NCBI GenBank assembly: GCA_003956705.1
Contig: QZCP01000015.1
Coordinates: 1 to 64,000 of the forward strand
Origin: Brevipalpus yothersi
Taxonomy: Eukaryota > Arthropoda > Arachnida > Trombidiformes > Tenuipalpidae
DNA length: 64,000 nt
Direction: 5' to 3'
Notes under the pieces: model-generated
Seen by the model: only the letters and a program-made list of their open reading frames with translations
Databases searched by the model: none
What the model was told of the DNA's origin: nothing
Shown here: one piece after another, positions 11,682-22,645 of the stretch
Numbering within the stretch: the stretch's first letter is position 1
Layout: the number at the start of each line of letters is the position of its first letter
Position numbers and translations under genes: made by a program

Positions 11682-13694
11682 TCATTCTTCTGGCTCCTGG
11701 TAATGATGACCATTGAGTCCATTATGATATCCATTCACACCATTAATGCCATTAGTGCCGTTCAGGCCATTGGTGCCATTCACTCCGTTCGAATATTCTT
11801 TATACTCTTTCGATTTTCCATCGGTAATAGAATGTAACTTGGAAGGTTTGAGAGCTTCAATCAATCGTTCGTCAACATTAATGATCGCTTCTCGTGCTCC
11901 AGGCCAACTGTGAGAACCCATCAATCGATACTGATACGATACACCAGGTCCAAAGATTAGATGATACCATAATTTGGGATCCTTCAAAGCCAATAGTAGA
12001 AGATTGGGTTTACATCCGATTTGTTCCGCTATACTGTCCATGAAAAGCATATGATCCACCTCTATAGCATTCCGAGGGCTTTGATAGAATCTACTCCATC
12101 TTTCCTTGTCTACACGCTCGATATCTTGAAGCATATGACTCTTGGAGGGTAGGGATATCTCACCTACGTATATGATGTGAATTATGTTGTAATCATGATC
12201 AATATGATGAGATAAAATCTATGTTCTCACTGCTCTCATTATCTTACCTTTCATCAGAGCGGCAAACCATCGGGATTGCATTTCAGACACCGGAAACACA
12301 GCACCAAGAGGCTGAACGAGACCAATAAAGGCCAATGTTTGTGGATGATCCAGCTTAGGATTGAATACATTTTTGTACAATTCTACTCGATTATCTACCA
12401 CATCAAGAACAGATGAATCCAGGAATGGACAGCCTACATCATATCCAGTTCCCATCACAACCGAATCAATTTCCACTGTTTCATCAGAATCTTCAAACTT
12501 GACACCATCCTCTGTGAATTCTTTGATATTTTTTCGAATCAACACACGTCCACTGATAACCCAATGAGCCAGCTCATCACATATTGATGGATGCTGATTA
12601 CAGTATCGATGTTTGGGCTTGATTCCATACTTTTCGTGATCCAGATAAAAATTGAGCAGACTTTCCATCAAAAATGACCAAGTTTTGCCAAAAGTTTTGG
12701 CAAAAGTTTGCACAATTCTACACGAAAGCCAATAATCAAGTGGTAATCCTTTAATAAAATTTCGACTCACAACCCATGAGCCACGTCGAGTTGATAGGTA
12801 TACCTTGAATATAGATGAGAAGAAAATTGTATGATTGAAAATTCGAAAAAAAAATTCCGTTAATTTTTAAATCTAACCTGCTTTGCAACTCTTGCAATTT
12901 CAACTGCCGCATCAAGAGCTGAATTTCCAAAACCAATGATCACAACTTTTTTGTCCACATATCGATCAGGCTTTTTGTAGGAATGAGTATGCGTTATTTC
13001 ACCTAGAATATTTGAATGAATATGAGATAATTTTCCTATCATTCCATCATGATGTCTTCAATACCTTTAAATTTGTCCTGTCCTGGAAAACGAGCCATTC
13101 TTGGATAAACATGGTGTCCATTGCAAATCATAACACCATCGAAGATTTCTTCCATAACATTGTCATCATATTTAAATTTGACCACCCATCTTCCGGTTCT
13201 AGAATGGTCATCAGCTTTTCTGATCCACAAAACTTCATGATTCAACTTGACATGCGGACGAAGCTTGAAATGATCAACATACATTTCGAGATACTTTAGC
13301 TGATCGAGAAAGTACAGAAAGAGAGAAAATTTAAAGTCAGAATATTATCAGTGAGGTCATTGAACTCGAAGGAAATAAAGATTTGTGATATTGGAATGCT
13401 AATCATAAAGCAGATAAGTTCGATAATTACCATCAGAAAGTGAGGCATATAGTTGGGAAACTTATTTGGTGGCGGGAAATCGGAGAAAGCTGATATTTCC
13501 TTGGAAGTATTGATGATAGTATTTTTGGCAACACTTGGGATTCCGGATAAATCTTCATCATGATATCTCCATAGGCCACCAATATCACCGGTCTTTTCGA
13601 AACACGTAACGGTATGTCCATACTCAAGACACTGTTTGATAGCCGTTAAGCCACTAGGACCAGCACCGATTATTGCAATACGCTTGCTACTCAT
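11682..13694 (-). CDS. Flavin-containing monooxygenase, copy B
   Basis: Five exons (13431-13694, 13065-13299, 12878-13002, 12248-12803, 11682-12163) encode 553 residues. Motifs: GAGPSG for FAD near the N-terminus, the complete FMO fingerprint FKGEITHTHSY at the exon 2/3 junction, and a canonical GFGNSA NADPH turn. The C-terminal domain carries IGCKP, DPKLW and FGPG..YQYRL blocks shared with copy A. The tail again consists of Asn-Gly-x units (NGVNGTNGLNGT and so on, about 11705-11790), shorter and more degenerate than in copy A, ending HHYQEPEE. Same strand, same intron positions and about 0.8 kb spacing mark the pair as a tandem duplication. Intron 3 uses the donor GTTAGA. By its intact motifs this is the more conventional enzyme of the pair. 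Confidence 0.95.
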
Positions 13695-14814
13695 ACTGAT
13701 AATTATTCAATTGGGTAACTTTGATAAAGGAAAAGAACTTTTTTCTTCTTCGCTCACTTTTTAAGGACACTCATACGCACAAACTGACAAATTAGTTTGA
13801 ATGAAAAAGAAACACCGGTTTTTATTAACTTCCCCTATCAAGTCCCGTTATCTTTCGAGGACTTTCGACGAAAAGAGAGATAGCATCTCAGATCATTGTA
13901 GGTTGTTTATATCGATATATATCATAATCATTGCAATCATTGATTGATCATTTGATCATTATCGACAGTAATTTTTGATGGGAAAATAGTGTTTTCTTGA
14001 GAGAAAAAAAATTCTTGTTGATTAAACAATAAAAAACAATATTATCCAATGATTACTGTTTTCCTGTGTGAATTAAGCCAAAGTCACCCCAATTGCTGAG
14101 TTTATAGCCATTGAATCAACTGTTCACTTGATCAGGAGAACAGAAGATTATTAGTACACTTGAGATTTAGTCAGGTCAATTTAAACAAAGATTGTGAAAT
14201 CAGTACGAATGATAATTGTGGGGCTCATCTGGATACACTTCCGCGTTTGTTGGGTAAAAATTTCCAAATCAATGGATATCCTTCTTTTCATCAAAATTTG
14301 AATCTGTATCATGCGAAAATATGATATTTTTTCACCCACTTTCTCCTCCCAAAGCATGTGAAATGAAGCTTCGAAATATTATTGATAGAAAATGAAAATT
14401 TTCCTCCTCATCATTGCTGTTGCTAGCCAATTCAAGATGTTTATGAAGCAATAGATAAGCATACAAGAAGAGGGCAAACCGTTATCAGAGGAAAAAAACT
14501 CCATATCCATGGCTTGCTCCCATCGATTTGATAAGGTACATGAACATCACGATCTGATTTGTCTTAATTCGATATTGTCGTGGTGTTGATGTTAGTGGAA
14601 AATTGATTCAAAAAGTGTAAACATGTTTCAATATCAAGACAGGATGCACACAAGGGTTGATGGTTGTTTCCCATCTTATGACGAAAGCGATTCGAGAAGA
14701 ATACATACGAGTATATTGGACTTTTCTCTCTCACTAGACAGCAACAACAAGTGAATCATCTCGATGAAAAGTTAGTAATAAAGTGAATAATTCTTTAGAG
14801 AAGAGAAAATGAGG
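13695..14814. other. Intergenic
   Basis: 5' flank of FMO-B and 3' flank of TOE1. No open frame of note, RNA gene or repeat recognised. Confidence 0.6.
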
Positions 14815-16373
14815 TTATATTACGTTATTTGTGTCTAGTTTTACAGTTGGTTGAGTGTATGAGCTTTTACGTACTTTAAATGGCTCTTTTTTACCAGTAA
14901 GATGTACACTATTACGATAATTACGCAATTCGCGTGCCATTAGGAGAGCTTTACCATGCTGATTCATTTTACCTTGAAGAATTTTCACGATTAAACAGAA
15001 AAAACAATAGCCTGTCATGAATGCATCATAACCAGCTCTATGGATAGAAGATTCCACTTTTTTATCCTCCGAATTCGGATCTGATGAACTATTGTCTTCT
15101 CTAGGTGATTCGGATTCTTCTTTCAATTTGTTCAGAATTTTCTTTTGTTTCTTTGATTTCTTCTCTTGATCCAAAATGAGGTCTACTTCGTGCGAGTGAT
15201 TGCAATTGTTCAATTTTTTACACCATCCATAGGTCATGTACTCTTTGCATAAAGAGATACCATCTCTCTCTTGAAAAATACGAGTTTGAAGGCAATGATG
15301 GTCAATATGGTCCTTAAGCTGAGAATTTGTAGGGAATGAAACCGTTATATATGGCTGACCTCGGACCTTTTCCATAAGGTTTTCACGTTGACTGTTGGTA
15401 GAAAAGTTGCAAAGATAAGTAATTACTATGAGAAAGAGGTTGCTAATGAATAGATTCTCACCTTTTGTAAAACAAATAGGCTAAATAAGAGTTTTCCATT
15501 GATAAAGAGTTGCAAGCCATATATTTTGTGTCAAAAATGCCATTGGGAAACAGTTCATTCAAATTGGCGATGAAAGTAGTCAATGTTTTGGGAAGATCGT
15601 CCATAAAATTTTCATAAAGAAATATCAAATCTATCAAGCCATTGTGAAAAATGATCGGAAGTTTCCTATGAATCATTGATATAATCTTCCTGATGGAATG
15701 TGCATCATCATTCTTAGCCTATGATTAGCGAAGATAAAGGCAATTATATTGGAAAAATTTACACAAAAAACCAAATTTTTCAACTCACTTGACGTCCTCG
15801 TGCATAAGGCAAGCCATAATTTTTTTGCTGCTCAAAATCGAAACCATATGATGTCAAAAAATCATGAGCATCATCCTCCAAAGTATACTCATCACCGCAT
15901 GATGTGATAATATCGAAATTGGTTGCCTCAAATTTCCATGGATTTGATGAAGAATCTTCTTTGACATTGTGGGCATCACGAAAAAAAGACAATCCAATTG
16001 ACAATATACTTCTTGTTCGAGCGATGAACGAAATGTTCTTATATCGTTCTTCAACGTCACTTGAGATGAAAAAAGAAAAGATTATAGCTAAGATTAAGAC
16101 CAATTCACTGATCAACTTACGTTACTTTCAATTGAGCCTTATTGCCAAGGCCACTAAGTTCCTGAAATGAAAGAAAAAACACCTCTCTGATTAATGATAA
16201 ACTATTACTAATGCAAGCATGTCAGCATCATTTGAATAACTCACCAAATCAATAGCAACAAAGTGTGCACGCTGTACACAATCGGTAAGATAATTCCAAC
16301 AAGTGGCAACATTTGATTTATCTATCTGGACACACGGAACATCCGATAGCTCATCCATATTATCACTTTTCAT
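14815..16373 (-). CDS. TOE1: TOE1 (target of EGR1), DEDD-type 3' exonuclease for snRNA processing
   Basis: Five exons (16245-16373, 16121-16161, 15789-16059, 15462-15718, 14815-15391) encode about 424 residues. TOE1 is a nuclear/Cajal-body DEDD deadenylase that trims snRNA 3' tails. Acidic catalytic residues are visible: Asp and Glu of FVAIDLELSG across the exon 1/2 junction, Asp of HNGLIDLIF in exon 4, and Asp with its His in HRAGYDAFMTGY in exon 5. A CCCH zinc finger (C-x8-C-x5-C-x3-H, CKEYMTYGWCKK...) is inserted between the two last blocks, followed by a lysine-rich basic segment, as in the human protein. Exon 2 is only 41 bases. The start at MKSDNMDEL was chosen because the sequence upstream is hydrophobic and family-unlike; the next Met (16358) is also possible. 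A U2 snRNA gene, a likely substrate type, lies 27 kb away. Confidence 0.93.
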
Positions 16374-16497
16374 CAATCGGTCAATCAAAAAATATACTGT
16401 TAACCAGATAACAATCAAGTCAACTATTTAAAAAGAAACTCATATTTGTACATGTTGTGATGCTCACTTGTGTGTGTTTACATTCGTTCATGATTTT

Positions 16498-16535
16498 TTT
16501 TTGATGGCGGGAAGCTCGAGCTTGATCAAGCTTTT
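16498..16535. promoter_or_regulatory. Duplicated palindromic element, copy 1 (upstream of TOE1)
   Basis: Contains GATGGCGGGAAGCTCGAGC followed by nested palindromes (AAGCTCGAGCTT, then AGCTTGATCAAGCT). It lies about 125-160 bases 5' of the TOE1 start. A nearly identical element lies at 17063-17100. GGCGGGAA resembles an E2F half-site; that role is inference. Confidence 0.6.
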
Positions 16536-16618
16536 GGAATGAAAAAAGTTTGAATTGATGATAATTTTTGAGTAAAACTTGGTTGCATCAACAATCATTT
16601 ATCGATATCTGCCATTTT

Positions 16619-16864
16619 TCACTCTCGTCGACCTCTAAATCTTCTTCTTGTATCATACATGGTCCTTTTACACTCATAAAGAGCACTATTCAGTCTAAAG
16701 CATTCTTCGGATACCAATTCTTTACGTTTCTTGAGACATTCATTAGGATGATAATTGTGCTTAGTAACACAATCAGAGTTTAGGATACATTCTTTGAATT
16801 CTCTTCGTATGTGTTCACATGCACGTTTGGAAGGACTGAGATCCTCCTCGGTTATCCTGGACAT
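16619..16864 (-). CDS. COA5: COA5/PET191, mitochondrial cytochrome c oxidase assembly factor
   Basis: Single-exon 81-residue protein of the twin-CX9C-like family imported into the mitochondrial intermembrane space by Mia40, where PET191/COA5 supports complex IV assembly. Diagnostic blocks are an early ACEHIRREFKEC, CILNSDCV, then ECFRLNSALYECKRTMYDTR and the conserved ending RFRGRRE, matching the human family ending RFRGRKG. Cysteine spacing fits the family (C-x9-C near the C-terminus: CFRLNSALYEC). It sits on the same strand between TOE1 and ARMH3, about 245 bases upstream of the TOE1 start. No intron is needed. Confidence 0.93.
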   Translation of the reverse strand: MSRITEEDLSPSKRACEHIRREFKECILNSDCVTKHNYHPNECLKKRKELVSEECFRLNSALYECKRTMYDTRRRFRGRRE

Positions 16865-17062
16865 TGGATTGTGAAAGGTATAGAAAAATCACATCCCACT
16901 AATTGACTAATTTAGAGAAAGAGGTCTACACTAAACAACCGAAACTGCACTCAAGAATGCAACTTGGACGATCGAAAAGCACGATGTAAGCCAAATCAGT
17001 TTCTTCCTCCTCTTCTTTATACATGTTGTGTATTTAAATTCCTTCATGATCAGTCTCGTTTC

Positions 17063-17100
17063 TTTTTGATGGCGGGAAGCTCGAGCTTGATTGAGCTTTT
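17063..17100. promoter_or_regulatory. Duplicated palindromic element, copy 2 (upstream of COA5)
   Basis: Second copy of the GATGGCGGGAAGCTCGAGC element, with the AAGCTCGAGCTT palindrome intact and a diverged second palindrome. It lies about 200-235 bases 5' of the COA5 start. Flanks TACATGTTGTG and TTCATGAT are shared with copy 1. Confidence 0.6.
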
Positions 17101-17241
17101 GGGATTGACGAAAAAAAGGTGGATTGGTGACATGATTGTGGGGAATGCTTTAATTATTGATTGATGAATAATTGATAAGCTCTTTGATTAATAGATTGTG
17201 GCCGGTTAAGATAATGGTATAAATATGAAATTATTTGTTAT

Positions 17242-19569
17242 TTATTGGGAACTGGATAGAATTTCTTGCATCAAAGTTTGCTGGTCTTCAGTGGTGAATT
17301 TTAATTTTTTCTCTCGATACTTTATGATCACTTTCTTCATCACTCTTGAGAAAAGTTCATTGTCTTTCTTTTTGATATGAGAATAGCTCTCAAAGTGATC
17401 CAGAGAATCTTGTAGTTTCAGTGTTAATGAATCATAATTATTGCGTACCACTTCCAAAACTTGCTCCTCAGTGAGAGAAGCCACTTGATTTGCCACACTC
17501 CACTGTTCAATTTTAGAATTGAAATGATTGATTATTGCTTTTATGTTGATCAAACTGTTAGATAACTTAGTTCCATATTCTCTGTACTGATTTCCCTCCA
17601 TTGAGCTGTAGCGAAGAGCTTAAAGAAAATTGAAAGGGACATTGTGAGATGCTGGATGTTTGACAATGCATCCTTACTTAACTTACCTAAAGAATAAAGA
17701 TTGTCAAAAATTATGTGCATCCGAATTATTTCATAGTAGAGATCATCATATGATTGTGGAGATGGTAGGAAAGTGTCACCGAAAGTAATGAAAAGATTGA
17801 AAATGTCGACAACATAATTGGCCAAAGAAAGTATGTTCCATTTTTTTATGAGTTCCGATTCATTATTGACCAAAAATTTGATCAGATTGATCAAAGCATA
17901 CCACAGTTCTCTCCAGCTATAATTGAAACGAATTTTGGACCGCTTTTGAAAGCATAGTAGACGATGAATGACACCAATGGCAAAAATATATAGTTCACAG
18001 AGCAAATTTTTGGTGAGGTGGGTAGAGAGGAACTCGACCATGAGATCAAGAACGGAATAAGCCAATGGTCTAGGACCTTTGAAGCTTTCATCAGTCACTT
18101 TTCGATGTCGCATTGGCTGTAGAAAAATATCAGTGTAAGATAAACTCAATTCGGTTCAGAACTAGAATGAATGATTTACTCACCATTCGATGCAATTGAA
18201 CTCGAAAAACAACGTTCAGATCATGCATGATAGCATTTGCACACTGATCCTCTGTGATACAGGTAAGGATTATGAAAGCTAACCGGATTGTATCGAAATT
18301 ATCTTCATCTAAGCCAAGGAAGAGAATAAAATGTTAGAAATTTTCTCTCAACTCACAGTAACTATTGACTTACTTTTGGTTTGCAGCATGACAATTGAAC
18401 AGAATTCGAAAAAAGTGACCAGTAAATTTGATGGCAAATTTTGAATTTGCTCATTCTTGTTGGAACTTTTGTTATTCGATGTTGATAAAGGATCACCATT
18501 CAGATAGTTTTCACCATGGGTGTGGGTCAATAGAGAAATAAAATGGCGATTCAGATGTACCATCTCATAGAAAGCTACCAAAACTGTGTTATCAGGTTCC
18601 AAGCTGTCAGCGTCTTGAGGAACTTCATCAGCGATGAACATATGTCCTACCATACTCGCTATACTAGATAAAAGTCCAGCTGAACATGTCTCATCTTTAT
18701 GTTCATCAAATTTTCTGGTGAACTCCAGAAACGAATGTGATATTACTTTCGCATAGCCGTCCAAGGCTACCTCATTTTCGACGCTCGATAATCTTCCAGC
18801 AAAAAGTTCACCTAGATTCTGAAATAGTAATGATCAATCATTGTAGTAAGCTATTATCTTTAGTTAATTCAGAATGATCGAAAGTTCTTACTTTTTTACC
18901 CTTGTGATTGATTAGAATGATGAGGAGTACAATCACTTGGAATCCAAAGTATTGTCTCGTCACAGGTGATGCGAGAAAAGAGAGTAACAAATCAAAAAGT
19001 TCCACTGACACCAGATGATCTATAAATGGATTTGTATCGATATCATGACAACACATCAAAAAAGTACAATAAATTTTGAGTAGAATGGAACGAAAACAAG
19101 GCGAATATTCAGATACAAGAAGAGCGTATAGCTTATTGGAAAGTAGTGCAATTTTGACCTCAAAATCATGACCACCAATAAGAAGATCAAGAGAAGTAGA
19201 TAAATTTTCACTGGAAATCAATATACGCTGAGAGATTGTCAAAAGAGTTATGGATGCATTGGCAATGCGAATGGGACTGTCTGAGTCTAATGTTGATACG
19301 GATTTTGTGAATAAAAGATTGATCATATTTTTGCATCGTAACAAATCTTGCTTATCCAGTGAATCAATCAATTCCAGTAATACAGATGGATTTGCACGAA
19401 GTAGAAAAAAATCATTCCAAAAGGAATCATTAGCAGCTAAATTGATGAATAAGTCAGATTGGCCATCTTTGAAGAAACTTTCATATATTTGAACAACCTT
19501 TTCTTTTAGATCTCGTCTCTTTATATTGCTTGCTAATCGATTCACGTATGTCGAATGTACATTAGCCAT
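17242..19569 (-). CDS. ARMH3: ARMH3 (C10orf76), armadillo-like Golgi protein
   Basis: Five exons (18892-19569, 18374-18818, 18184-18308, 17687-18116, 17242-17618) encode 684 residues, close to the roughly 690 of vertebrate ARMH3. ARMH3 is an all-helical cytosolic/Golgi protein that binds GBF1 and PI4KB to support Golgi PI4P. Conserved blocks: KEKVVQIYESFF near the N-terminus, MVGHMFIADE, FYEMVHLNRHFI, ILTCITEDQCANA, HRMPMRHRK, YSWRELWYALINLIKFL, GDTFLPSPQSYDDLYYEIIRMH and EEQVLEVVRNNYDSLTLKLQD. All junctions keep frame with GT/AG. The start MANVHSTY was chosen because family members begin a similar distance before KEKVV; a Met 27 bases upstream (MVRFMMHTP) is open too. Confidence 0.95.
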
Positions 19570-20112
19570 TGGCGTATGCATCATGAATCGTACCAAATAC
19601 TGTATTGCAGGGGTGTAATTGCTTCAGCTTTACAAGTCAATCTCAGTACTTTGTTTCACCCACCCCTAAATTCTAGGGTAATCAAATGGAAAGTTTAAAT
19701 TAATGTCTAAAAATTTCATCTCTTTAATACAGCAGAAGGATGCTGAGTAAAATCAAGTGAACTCTTACCTTGACGTCTTGTCTTGACCTAATCAGTAGGA
19801 AAGTTGATACTGACAATATAATCTAATGGTAAAAGAATATGATACGAAGGTAAATGAGTAAGATTAATTGTCTCCTTTTGTGGTAATCTTAATGACATAG
19901 ACAAAACATGGACTGATGAACATACACTTTCAGCAATACAAATGAGAGAGAAAGATGACAACAAAAGCACGTGCAAGTTTGTTTACATAACTTTGTATTG
20001 TGATATTGTAACAGATTGAAAGAGAAAGTTTTTTTCTGCTTTTAAATTGAATTTGATTAAGAATTTGATAATATATTTTTGTTGTTTTCATAATATTTGT
20101 TTGGAAAGAAGT
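19570..20112. other. Bidirectional intergenic region (ARMH3 / GST-kappa)
   Basis: The divergent 5' flanks of ARMH3 (-) and the kappa GST (+) share this region of about 0.54 kb. No further gene seen. Confidence 0.6.
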
Positions 20113-20882
20113 ATGTCACTCAAAAAATTTCCTGTCTATTTTTATTATGATGTTATTTCACCATACTCGTGGATAGCTTTCGAATTACTTAATCGTTACA
20201 AAAAAGTGTGGCAAAATATGGAACTTGTCCACAAGCCGAGTTCGATTTATCATATTTTTCATTATAGTAAGAATCCATCACCATTAACGAATTCACTCAA
20301 ATTACCATATCAAATGAGAGATATTCATCTGATGGCCAAATACTGTAAGGTAAGATTGGTTGTGATTTTATCTTAAGATTTTCGAATCGTTTTTATTGAA
20401 CTTTTTTTTCCGTTTTCAACTTTTCCGTTTAGGTTCCTCTTAGAATGCCAAATAATTTTCTTAATTTGGCTCAAACAGGATCATTTGGAGCGATGATGTT
20501 CATCACAGCAGTTGATTTACTGTCTGAAGGAAAAGATACGGCTAAAATATCGAGAGCTTTATGGGGATCAACTTTTTGCAATGATCCGGCACCCATGTTA
20601 GATCAAACAGAGACATGGTTGAAAGCTTCAGCTGCTGTTGATCTTGATCATGGAATAATGACTGAAGCTATTGTACAATGTCAAGGGGGTGCAATTAAGG
20701 CTCGAATCAAGGGAGTAACTAAAGAGGCCGTTGAGAAAGGTGCTTTCGGTCTTCCCTTCATCTTGGTTCATACTTCCGAAGGAATGATTCCTCTCTTTGG
20801 TTGCGATAGAATTGAACAACTAGCATACCTTATTGGTGAAAAATATTATGGACCTCATCCCACAACTGATTCCTCATCCTGA
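20113..20882 (+). CDS. Glutathione S-transferase kappa-type (DsbA-fold)
   Basis: Two exons (20113-20349, 20433-20882) encode 228 residues, the usual length of GSTK1 (226). Kappa GSTs are mitochondrial/peroxisomal DsbA-like enzymes that conjugate glutathione. The N-terminal YYDVISPYSWIAFE holds the catalytic-site Ser region, followed in exon 2 by VPLRMPNNF, with its cis-Pro-like segment, the helical insert, and KGAFGLPFILVH before the C-terminal FGCDRIEQLAYLIG. The ATG at 20113 (MSLKKFPVYF) gives family length; an in-frame Met at 20047 would add a hydrophobic 22-residue leader and cannot be excluded. No C-terminal peroxisomal SKL is seen (ends TTDSSS). Confidence 0.92.
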
Positions 20883-21206
20883 AAGTTTTTTCTTGTTTTT
20901 TCACGTCAATCCCTTGACTCTTGACCATGAGCCTTGATCTTTAAAGACTTGTAATAAACATCGCCGACCATTTGGCTAGCGGCTTGTCCGCAAAAAAAAA
21001 TCCGATGAATTTGTGCTCATCAAATCAGAATTGACGAATCCCTAGATGAAATACCCCTAGAAACTGATTCAAGAGCAGCCATTTTATTTGATCATACTTT
21101 ATTTGGAAAACTTTAGTGATTACTTCTTTACTAGCACTTTGTAAGTGAATCTTTGAGTCGAAATTCCTGTGATTATCTGGAACAATATCTCTAATCATTT
21201 CACACG
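20883..21206. other. Intergenic
   Basis: Short gap between two plus-strand genes; nothing recognised. Confidence 0.6.
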
Positions 21207-21611
21207 ATGAACTCTTCCCTTTGGCCAAGTATGATTACTTTCGATCTTGAAAGTGTTCGGTCTGCTTATAAAAATAAACTTGGTTCATCCATGGACATTC
21301 AATTCAAAGCTCATCTCGATAGTGTTCTTCCTCGCGTTGGTTTCAAATATTTCGACTTCAAGAGAGATTTTCGTTCGGAAAGCCTTCAAAACACACTTAA
21401 CTCGTTGATGCCACATTTATCAAGAAATGGGACACCTTGGGTGTTCATCTTTCATGATGATCAATTATGGGTCTGTTGGGAATCATCACTTCGAAAAACT
21501 GATGGTGATGGATGGAAGTGTTCTCTATGTAGTAAGGTAAAACCTGAACGGGAAGGAATAAGGGAACACATCGAGAACGATGAATGTTCTGTTTTGTACA
21601 TTCGTACATAG
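21207..21611 (+). CDS. Uncharacterised protein with C-terminal C2HC zinc-finger-like motif
   Basis: Intronless 134-residue reading frame. I do not recognise the family. The N-terminal hundred residues are mixed charged/hydrophobic with WVFIFHDDQLWVCWESS; the C-terminus WKCSLCSKVKPEREGIREHIENDEC has C-x2-C-x12-H-x5-C spacing like a C2H2/C2HC finger. No signal peptide or membrane segment. Length, the patterned C-terminus and position in a gene-sized gap on the same strand as GST-kappa support a real gene; a divergent member of a DNA- or RNA-binding family is possible but unproven. Confidence 0.6.
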   Translation: MNSSLWPSMITFDLESVRSAYKNKLGSSMDIQFKAHLDSVLPRVGFKYFDFKRDFRSESLQNTLNSLMPHLSRNGTPWVFIFHDDQLWVCWESSLRKTDGDGWKCSLCSKVKPEREGIREHIENDECSVLYIRT

Positions 21612-22004
21612 AAATATAACTCATAAAGACTATGATTAGCCAGTTGGATAGATGGTGTATTCCGTCTCGACTAACGTACTACTTAGACGAGCCTATCGGA
21701 GTCAAGATTTTTAATACATAATTCTATTCTCATTGAGCCAAACTATAGTTTCGGCAGTCGATTCTTGAATATAACCTTTTCAACCAATAAAGCTCATTCC
21801 CTTTCCGATGCTCGACACTCATGTTCTCAGACCTCCCTGAATCCATAACTAATACAACTAGTGTAATTGTTTTGAATTATGAATGCTAAAGCAAGATTAT
21901 GTAAGTTTCTTCATCGATGGCTAAAATTTTTTTATTCCCATCCTTCCATCTATATAAGTAGAGTAATATAAAACAGCATCATAGGTAGCAATTTTTTTTC
22001 CTCA
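21612..22004. other. Intergenic between convergent genes
   Basis: 3' flanks; a GC-richer patch with CGTCTCG/CGAGCC near 21662-21710 does not fold into a tRNA I recognise. Confidence 0.5.
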
Positions 22005-22645
22005 TCACTTGATGTGAGCATCAAGGAACTCGGTGACCGTATCTGTGTCCCATTTGGTCAATGATAATTCTTCCACAACATTTCCACGCTCATCGAGCAT
22101 CTTAATTGTTGGAAGAGTTCCACGAACATGCTTAACAGTTAAATTTTCATATTGTTTCGGCCGATCACTGCGAACGAAAGCTTGAATTTGTGGATAATTG
22201 GCAAGATTACAATTACAGATTTCCAAGCGAGCCTTTGCATATTTCTGGAAAATAATAATCAAAAGAAAATTAGCCATCAAACTTCATTATACTTGACCAC
22301 AATCGCTAATCACTTACTTTACGCAACCCATCAGCAGAATCTGCCTTGACACACTTGAGACAAGTTTCCTTAATTGATGTTAAACCAAATTTTTCCAATT
22401 CCATACATCGTTTACGACTTAATTCTTCCCTTCGGAAACCAAGCCGACTACATTCATCATCACTCAATTGTTGACATAATATCACAGGTACCTGTAAAAT
22501 TACGAATAAATCCTAATTAAAATCAGCCCTTCATCACACTACTTTGGCCAAGTAGTCAAACTTTATCATGTAATCACAATAACATGTAACAACTCACCAC
22601 CATAAACAATGACAAGATCAAAATGATATTCTCTGTCAAACCCAT
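22005..22645 (-). CDS. SELENOF: Selenoprotein F (15-kDa) homologue with Cys in place of Sec
   Basis: Three exons (22598-22645, 22318-22491, 22005-22244) encode 153 residues. SELENOF is an ER-lumen thioredoxin-like protein that binds UGGT and acts in glycoprotein quality control. Exon 1 encodes a signal peptide (MGLTENIILILSLFMV), exon 2 the Cys-rich UGGT-binding region (C...RKRC...CLKC), and exon 3 the redox domain with QAFVRSDRPKQYE, KHVRGTLPTIKMLD, NVVEELSLTKWDTD. Where vertebrates have Cys-Gly-Sec (LEVCGU), this sequence reads LEICNCNL; the codon is TGT, not TGA. So it is a Cys homologue needing no SECIS or Sec machinery. An N-x-T sequon (ENLT) is present. Confidence 0.93.

Noticed and set aside
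20955..21000. Short GC-richer hairpin-like sequence after GST-kappa
   Set aside because: Does not form a tRNA or other RNA I can recognise.
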